A DNA stretch of 36,723 nucleotides from Chloroflexota bacterium (lineage in GTDB: Bacteria; Chloroflexota; Anaerolineae; Promineifilales; Promineifilaceae), in contig JAGNBF010000080.1 of the NCBI GenBank assembly GCA_018004935.1, positions 1 through 36,723 on the forward strand, in the 5' to 3' direction. Below are positions 32,016 to 36,723 of this stretch, piece after piece (position 1 is the stretch's first letter; the number at the start of each line of letters is the position of its first letter). The position numbers and the translations under genes were made by a program. Below the pieces are notes generated by a model. The model was given only the letters and a program-made list of their open reading frames with translations, was not told where the DNA came from and did not search any database.

Positions 32016-33851
32016 ATGCAAATTCCTGAGTATGTGACCAATACAAAATTACGCGATTGGGTACAGGAGATGGTGGCGTTATGTCAACCAGATAGTGTTC
32101 ACTGGTGTGATGGTTCTCAAGCAGAGAACGATGCGTTATGTGAGGAGATGGTACAAAGCGGGACGTTTATTCGTCTAAATCCGGAAAAACGCCCCAATAG
32201 CTACCTTTGCCGCTCTGATCCCAGTGACGTGGCCCGTGTCGAAGACCGTACCTTTATTTGCAGTCTTGGCAAAAATGATGCTGGCCCCACTAATAACTGG
32301 ACAGCGCCCAAGGAGATGAAGGAGACGTTGACGGGATTGTTCATGGGTTCAATGCGCGGCCGCACCATGTACATCATCCCCTTTAGCATGGGGCCAGTGG
32401 GGTCAAGTATTGCCCACATCGGTGTGGAAATTACTGACTCACCCTATGTAGTCGTCAGTATGCGGATTATGACCCGCATGGGCCGCCACGTGCTGGACAC
32501 CTTGGGCGACGAAGATTTTGTTCCCTGTCTACATTCTGTGGGCGCCCCACTCGAACCCGGCCAAAAAGATGTGGCCTGGCCGTCTAACAAAGAGCACAAA
32601 TATATTGTCCACTTCCCCGAAGAACGAAGCATCTGGAGCTACGGTTCTGGTTATGGCGGCAACGCCCTCTTGGGGAAAAAATGTTTTGCCCTGCGGATCG
32701 CTTCGGTGTTAGCCCGCGATGAAGGCTGGCTGGCCGAACACATGCTCATCCTGGGGGTGAAATCTCCCGATGGGCAAAAATCATATGTCGCGGCCGCGTT
32801 CCCCAGTGCTTGCGGCAAAACCAACTTCGCTATGCTCATTCCTCCCCAACCCTTCCAAGATGAAGGGTGGGAGATAACCACCGTTGGCGATGACATTGCC
32901 TGGATTAAACCGGGAAGCGATGGCAAACTATACGCCATTAACCCCGAAGCCGGTTTCTTCGGTGTGGCACCAGGAACCGGGTACGACACCAATCCCAACG
33001 CCATGTACTCGCTCGATGCCAACTGCATCTTCACCAATGTCGCCCTCACTGACGATGGTGATGTCTGGTGGGAAGGAATGACCAAAGAGAAACCAGCTCA
33101 CCTGATTGATTGGTTGGGTCAAGATTGGACGCCAGACAATGGCAAAAAAGCGGCTCATCCCAACGCCCGTTTCACCGCCCCGCTCAACCAATGCCCTTCG
33201 GTGGACCAAGAATATGATAACCCTAGCGGTGTGCCACTTTCGGCCTTCATCTTTGGCGGCCGCAGAAGTGAAACCGTACCTCTGGTATATCAGTCGTTTA
33301 ACTGGGCCTTTGGTGTATACGCGGCCGCCACAATGGGTAGCGAAATGACCGCCGCGGCCGCGGGTAAAATCGGTGAAGTGCGCCGTGACCCCTTTGCGAT
33401 GCTTCCCTTCTGTGGTTATCACATGGCCGACTACTTCAACCATTGGCTCCAGTTTGGCCGCAACATCCACAACCCACCCCGCATCTTCAACGTCAACTGG
33501 TTCCGTAAAGACAAAGATGGCAACTATATTTGGCCCGGTTATGGCGAAAACATGCGTATTCTCAAATGGATCGTCGAACGGGCACGAGGCCATGCCGCCA
33601 GCATCGAATGCCCCTTAGGCTGGGTTCCTCGCTATGAAGATTTGGATTGGCGGGGGATGGAGTTTGGCGAAGGTCGGTTTGATCAGTTGATGAGCATTGA
33701 CCGGGATGTATGGACCCGAGAAATCGCTTCCCACGAAGAACTTTTCGTTCGTCTATATGACCGCCTGCCCAAAGAAATGCAGAATATCCGTGAACTATTG
33801 CTCTCCGCCCTATGGCGCTCGCCCGAACATTGGGATATAGGGCACAGTTGA
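32016..33851 (+). CDS. pckG: Phosphoenolpyruvate carboxykinase (GTP), 611 aa
   Basis: Catalyses the reversible conversion of oxaloacetate and GTP to phosphoenolpyruvate, CO2 and GDP in the cytoplasm, linking the citric acid cycle to gluconeogenesis. The GTP-type signatures are clear: the P-loop FPSACGKTN, the metal-binding [41 protein letters not shown] and [15 protein letters not shown]. Length is normal for the family (about 590-640). Five GCGGCCGC octamers occur, giving YVAAAF, YAAAT and AAAAGK among others. It is monocistronic by position: a structured 5' region precedes it and a G/C hairpin follows the stop. Confidence 0.98.
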   Translation: MQIPEYVTNTKLRDWVQEMVALCQPDSVHWCDGSQAENDALCEEMVQSGTFIRLNPEKRPNSYLCRSDPSDVARVEDRTFICSLGKNDAGPTNNWTAPKEMKETLTGLFMGSMRGRTMYIIPFSMGPVGSSIAHIGVEITDSPYVVVSMRIMTRMGRHVLDTLGDEDFVPCLHSVGAPLEPGQKDVAWPSNKEHKYIVHFPEERSIWSYGSGYGGNALLGKKCFALRIASVLARDEGWLAEHMLILGVKSPDGQKSYVAAAFPSACGKTNFAMLIPPQPFQDEGWEITTVGDDIAWIKPGSDGKLYAINPEAGFFGVAPGTGYDTNPNAMYSLDANCIFTNVALTDDGDVWWEGMTKEKPAHLIDWLGQDWTPDNGKKAAHPNARFTAPLNQCPSVDQEYDNPSGVPLSAFIFGGRRSETVPLVYQSFNWAFGVYAAATMGSEMTAAAAGKIGEVRRDPFAMLPFCGYHMADYFNHWLQFGRNIHNPPRIFNVNWFRKDKDGNYIWPGYGENMRILKWIVERARGHAASIECPLGWVPRYEDLDWRGMEFGEGRFDQLMSIDRDVWTREIASHEELFVRLYDRLPKEMQNIRELLLSALWRSPEHWDIGHS

Positions 33852-33883
33852 GCCTGTTAAAAATTTGTCCCCGCAATTCATAC

Positions 33884-33915
33884 CCCTAATCCCGCCCCCA
33901 GGGGCGGGATTAGGG
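33884..33915. terminator. Perfect 15-bp G/C hairpin after pckG
   Basis: CCCTAATCCCGCCCC (33884-33898) pairs with GGGGCGGGATTAGGG (33901-33915) around CA. It lies 32 nt after the stop. There is no T-tract, so it may be a member of the C-rich repeat family that also limits read-through. Confidence 0.5.
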
Positions 33916-34110
33916 TCGCCTCGCATAAACCCAATGTGGCGATAAAGCGATACGGTAATGTTCTCAGTTCCATTGGCTTAAATATATATCTTCGCAAAAT
34001 GATAGCCTGTACCCCGATCAAACGACAAGGTGCATGTCACTTTTGGCTGAATTGAGGCTCTAACAACAGTGAGTCTTTAGTAATCGTCCGTATTTAACTT
34101 AGCGATTTGC

Positions 34111-34139
34111 TGTGGCCGGTCTCCTGACCGCGCCACCTA
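34111..34139 (-). repeat. Dispersed hairpin with CGGTCAGGAGACCG core, second copy
   Basis: On the minus strand GGTGGCGCGGTCAGGAGACC then GGCCACA matches 12401-12430 with few changes. Confidence 0.7.
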
Positions 34140-34268
34140 TCTTATTTCCACACGATTACTTAGGAATTCAGGGGATTGACACCCTGAATTCCCAAAGAAC
34201 CACAAACTTTTTGAGACGTCTCAGACATAACATAGAAGAAGGACAACTCAACTGAAGGAGAAGAAACT

Positions 34269-34691
34269 ATGACAAAGCGACAGCTTGGATTTTGGTTGAT
34301 GGGTATTCTGTTAATTATCCTGACCGCGTGTGGCGGCGCGGCCGCGGATACCACCACCACCGATATTGACATCAACAACTTACCTGACACCGTCTCCGCC
34401 GACACCGTCGCCACGATTAAAGACGAACCAGGTGTATTGGTATTCGACGTTCGGGAACAATCAGAATACGATGAAGGGCATATCCCTGGTGTAATCCTCA
34501 TCCCTATGGGCGAAGTTCCTAACCGTCTCAGCGAAATCCCCACCGACCAAACCGTCATTCTGACCTGCCGCAGTGGTAATCGTAGTGGACAAGTAACAGA
34601 ATTCCTGCGTGAACAAGGGTATGACAATGTTCACAATATGGAAGGAGGCATTATTGCCTGGTCCGAAGCCGGTTTGCCTGTAGAACGTTAG
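34269..34691 (+). CDS. Rhodanese-domain lipoprotein, 140 aa
   Basis: A lipoprotein signal (LIILTACGG, lipidated Cys21) is followed by an Ala/Thr-rich linker and one rhodanese domain (about 40-140). The domain has FDVREQSEYDEGHIPG and the active-site loop CRSGNRSGQ, with Cys100. It is likely anchored on the outer face of the membrane and transfers sulfane sulfur; the acceptor is unknown. AAGGAG lies 8 nt before the ATG. A GCGGCCGC octamer at 34338 encodes the Ala run just after the lipobox. A strong terminator follows, so it is probably a single-gene transcript. Confidence 0.95.
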   Translation: MTKRQLGFWLMGILLIILTACGGAAADTTTTDIDINNLPDTVSADTVATIKDEPGVLVFDVREQSEYDEGHIPGVILIPMGEVPNRLSEIPTDQTVILTCRSGNRSGQVTEFLREQGYDNVHNMEGGIIAWSEAGLPVER

Positions 34692-34721
34692 TTGCCCCCT
34701 CAGCGACAAAACAGCCCAAAT

Positions 34722-34756
34722 AAAAAGGGACGAGCTAAGAAGCTCGCCCCTTTTTT
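34722..34756 (+). terminator. Rho-independent terminator
   Basis: AAAAAGGG-A-CGAGCT and AGCTCG-C-CCCTTTTTT surround an AAGA loop, with one A-C mismatch. The 3' arm ends in a six-T tract. It lies 31 nt after the rhodanese stop codon. Confidence 0.93.
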
Positions 34757-35304
34757 ATTTTCCCATGAGTGACATTATGTTGTGCGGCAACAACGGAGAT
34801 AGGTTTGGGCTGAAGACCCATGCCCCGGCGATCCCACAGAGAAGGGAAGAAATCCACTGGCGCGGTTGGGGGCGGGGCATCCCCAGATATACCCGACACG
34901 GCCCTAAAGCGATACAGCAACAGGGCGAAAAAATGTCAAGATTATGCCCTGGCAGTATATACAACAAGCATCACTGTAAGCTACACTGTAATACTAGTGT
35001 GTTACAGTTTATACTTCTCGTTTTGTAGGTGTTTGATTTATTGTTGTTGTATACGTATAAGAAGGGCAAACTGAGACATGGTACATTATCGGTTATTCTC
35101 ATCAGATAGCTATGGCAAAAAAGTCCTGATGCCAAATTCCTCGCTCTCCGCCCTTTCATACTCAACCTACTTCAATTAACAACAAATACATGATTGAGAA
35201 CCGACGTTTTGCCCGTCATTACTCTGACTTGCTTTTGGTCAGAACCAGTGGACAAAACAGAGTGGCTACAGGAAATTACATCTTAACACGCATCTCGTGC
35301 CCGC
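34757..35304. other. Intergenic region upstream of the vWFA gene
   Basis: No convincing gene. The base composition shifts to A/T-rich after about 34950. CTGTAA and TTACAG around 34986-35007 form a small inverted repeat, and TGTATACGTATAAG (about 35047-35060) could be part of a promoter, but neither is decisive. Confidence 0.5.
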
Positions 35305-35317
35305 AGGAGGAAGACTT

Positions 35318-36723
35318 ATGACAAAACGTCTGGGATTACAGAAATTGCTGTCCACATGGAAAGGCCGTGCCGCCACCATCCTTATTTTTGCTTTCTTAAC
35401 CATTACCATTGTCTATGCAGATAATCCGGCGACAGGCATAACCACAACCGGGCAAGAACTCAATATTTTGATTTCATCCCCTGCCGATAGCAATGTTGTC
35501 AATGTATGTGATCAGCCTCTGGTGGTTTCCGGGCAAACTGCCATTGGCGAACTAGATCAAAGCGCGAATGTTTCTTATATCATAGATGTTTCCGGCAGTA
35601 CCACCTTCGTTAGCGGTATGGACTGCAATGGGAATGGTGTAGCGGGTGAGGCTGGCGACAACTTCAATGGTGACCCCCGCAATGGTGATATTCTGGACTG
35701 CGAAATTAGTGGGGTTATAGCCCTTAACCAAAGCCTCTCCACCGCCAATGCCGAAGGCAGTATTGTCCCCTTTGGAAGCAATTCGGTGAATGCCGATGTG
35801 CAACCTACAACTGGTCAACAGTTCTTTACCGGCCCCCTATTAGCCGATCTCAATAGTAATTCCATTCCCGATCTGGCTGAAGTTGGCCGTTCAACATTCA
35901 CCCAATTTCCGAATGGCTCTTCCTTCGTAAATTTATTTACGCCCTTTTCTTTTGGTACGGGCACTAATTTTGATGCCGCGTTGAGTTCCATGAACACCGC
36001 TTTTAATTCACAACCAACCGGTGAAATCAACGTGGCTTTCTTCCTTTCTGATGGAGACACAACGCTGTTTTCAACGGGACCAGGTTCACCGGTACAGCAG
36101 GCCGCTAATGCGGGAACTGTGGTTAATACCTATTCTATTGGTAACGGGGCCTCTGGTTGTTCACCCAGTGATAGCCTGAGACGAATTGCCGATATTACCG
36201 GTGGTACTTGCACCGAAGTGTTGGATCCAACAGATCTCACCGGAGCGTTATCTGGTACAACACCTACGGATATTGAATGGGTGATCGTAAGTTTGAATGG
36301 GGAAGTGTTCCAGAACGCAACTGTCAATGCCCTGGGTGGTTGGACGGCGTCATTCCCGGAACTGGATCTGGATCAGGAGTATGTCATTGAATCCACGGTC
36401 AAAGCTGAAGATGGCACCCTTGTAACGGCTGATGTGATTATCCATACAGATGGTTTCTGCCCGACTCCCACACCCACGAGTACGCCAACTCCAATCTTCA
36501 CGCTGACACCAACACCCACAAACACTTCTACTCCAACCAATACCCCAACCAATACACCGACCTTTACGCCAACCAACACACCGACCAATACACCAACCTT
36601 CACGCCCACCAACACACCGACTGAAACACCAACCAGCACAGCAACTAACACACCCACCAACACACCGACTGAAACACCAACCAGTACAGCGACTAACACG
36701 CCTACCAACACACCAACTAACAC
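35318..36723 (+). CDS. Secreted vWFA-domain protein with Thr/Pro-rich repeat region (5' part; runs off the window)
   Basis: The open frame begins at the ATG at 35318, with AGGAGG 7 nt upstream, and has no stop before the window end (at least 468 aa). A signal anchor or signal peptide (about 15-34, ending VYADNP) precedes a von Willebrand factor A domain. The MIDAS motif IDVSGS has Asp90, Ser92 and Ser94, and a later FFLSDGDTT supplies an acidic residue. From 36461 the sequence is a Thr/Pro/Asn repeat (PTNTPT, PTETPTSTATN), typical of an extracellular linker or wall-spanning stalk. Partner and ligand are unknown. There is no GCGGCCGC in this gene, unlike most others. What lies after the linker cannot be seen. 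Confidence 0.92.
   Translation, partial: MTKRLGLQKLLSTWKGRAATILIFAFLTITIVYADNPATGITTTGQELNILISSPADSNVVNVCDQPLVVSGQTAIGELDQSANVSYIIDVSGSTTFVSGMDCNGNGVAGEAGDNFNGDPRNGDILDCEISGVIALNQSLSTANAEGSIVPFGSNSVNADVQPTTGQQFFTGPLLADLNSNSIPDLAEVGRSTFTQFPNGSSFVNLFTPFSFGTGTNFDAALSSMNTAFNSQPTGEINVAFFLSDGDTTLFSTGPGSPVQQAANAGTVVNTYSIGNGASGCSPSDSLRRIADITGGTCTEVLDPTDLTGALSGTTPTDIEWVIVSLNGEVFQNATVNALGGWTASFPELDLDQEYVIESTVKAEDGTLVTADVIIHTDGFCPTPTPTSTPTPIFTLTPTPTNTSTPTNTPTNTPTFTPTNTPTNTPTFTPTNTPTETPTSTATNTPTNTPTETPTSTATNTPTNTPTN
36461..36723 (+). repeat. Degenerate tandem repeats coding a Thr/Pro-rich linker
   Basis: Twelve-bp-phased ACCAACACACCG-like units are interspersed with GAAACACCAACCAGCACAGC. A 60-bp higher-order unit (PTNTPTETPTSTATNT) occurs twice near 36607-36710. 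The open frame on the opposite strand (VGVLVGV pattern) is its shadow. Confidence 0.85.

Larger units (their letters stand above)
33852..34268. other. Intergenic region between pckG and the rhodanese gene
   Basis: No gene. It contains the hairpin at 33884-33915, a dispersed repeat at 34111-34139 and a perfect 11-bp hairpin at 34163-34192 (GGAATTCAGGG / CCCTGAATTCC, 8-nt loop) that carries the R1 core. Confidence 0.65.
271..34345. repeat. 48 dispersed copies of the palindromic octamer GCGGCCGC
   Basis: Hand-scanned start positions: 271, 508, 1291, 1627, 1834, 2201, 2582, 2968, 3207, 4209, 5557, 5857, 6792, 7966, 8470, 10696, 10993, 10999, 12836, 16214, 17440, 17620, 18037, 18238, 19243, 20259, 20598, 21079, 21519, 21997, 23253, 23328, 23870, 24021, 25830, 26918, 28170, 29038, 29561, 29983, 31178, 31260, 32356, 32790, 33256, 33321, 33354, 34338. 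Chance expectation at equal base frequencies is about 0.6. Only 25830 is intergenic. In genes the octamer is mostly read GCG-GCC-GCN (Ala-Ala-Ala), less often as Arg-Pro or Gly-Arg. None occurs after 34345. The pattern resembles HIP1 of cyanobacteria, which is a different octamer; function is unknown. Confidence 0.95.

Noticed and set aside
36373-36723. Minus-strand protein of VGVLVGV repeats
   Set aside because: The reverse reading of the Thr/Pro-rich linker. The plus-strand frame has a signal peptide, a vWFA domain and a strong ribosome-binding site.
1-36723. tRNA or rRNA genes
   Set aside because: I looked for the conserved T-loop pattern and rRNA-like stretches on both strands and found none convincing. 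A covariance-model search would be decisive.

Overview
The window looks like a chromosomal segment of a Chloroflexota bacterium, most likely an Anaerolineae-type lineage. This is inferred from gene content only. The supporting genes are a BTAD/NB-ARC/TPR regulator, a giant CSLREA/beta-helix secreted protein, a tandem cyclase-AAA-TPR protein, a Thr/Pro-rich linker protein and a GTP-type PEP carboxykinase. There are 18 supportable coding sequences (about 84% of the window), one pseudogene, no rRNA or tRNA that I can see, and no CRISPR array, phage or transposase gene.

Layout. 1-3323: GC-rich repeats, then a minus-strand BTAD-domain regulator. 3750-12195: a 62-aa small protein, then a 2688-aa secreted protein with two CSLREA/beta-helix modules, a caspase-like C25 (gingipain-type) peptidase domain, TSP3, Ig-like and RTX calcium-binding repeats. 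It carries 16 perfect IAQLSD hexapeptides inside what looks like a PPC domain. 12536-24137: a plus-strand block suggesting cyclic-nucleotide signalling. It contains a soluble-adenylyl-cyclase-like protein, two stand-alone CNB-domain proteins, a three-module membrane redox protein, an HD-domain hydrolase and an NTT/MFS-like transporter fused to HEAT repeats. 24138-26002: repeat-rich DNA with a broken AHSA1/SRPBCC gene and an intact PhnB-like VOC gene. 26003-31507: a short UvrA paralogue, a DUF1905/YdeI-like protein, an esterase, a nucleotidyltransferase and a conserved unknown. 32016-36723: GTP-dependent PEP carboxykinase, a rhodanese lipoprotein with a clear terminator, and a vWFA protein running off the window.

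Two sequence-level patterns cut across the genes. First, the 8-bp palindrome GCGGCCGC occurs 48 times by hand count, against about 0.6 expected at equal base frequencies. All but one copy lies in coding DNA, mostly encoding Ala-Ala-Ala, which resembles the cyanobacterial HIP1 phenomenon with a different octamer. Second, the intergenic regions are built from a small set of dispersed hairpin elements. One is a composite element in which a constant C-rich hairpin is followed by a roughly 40-nt palindrome whose arms differ between copies but stay self-complementary.

How the genes may work together is inference. In the cyclase block, cAMP or cGMP made by the cyclase could be read by the two CNB proteins, which would act in trans on the adjacent redox membrane protein and the transporter-HEAT protein. 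The other genes look like independent housekeeping or accessory functions.
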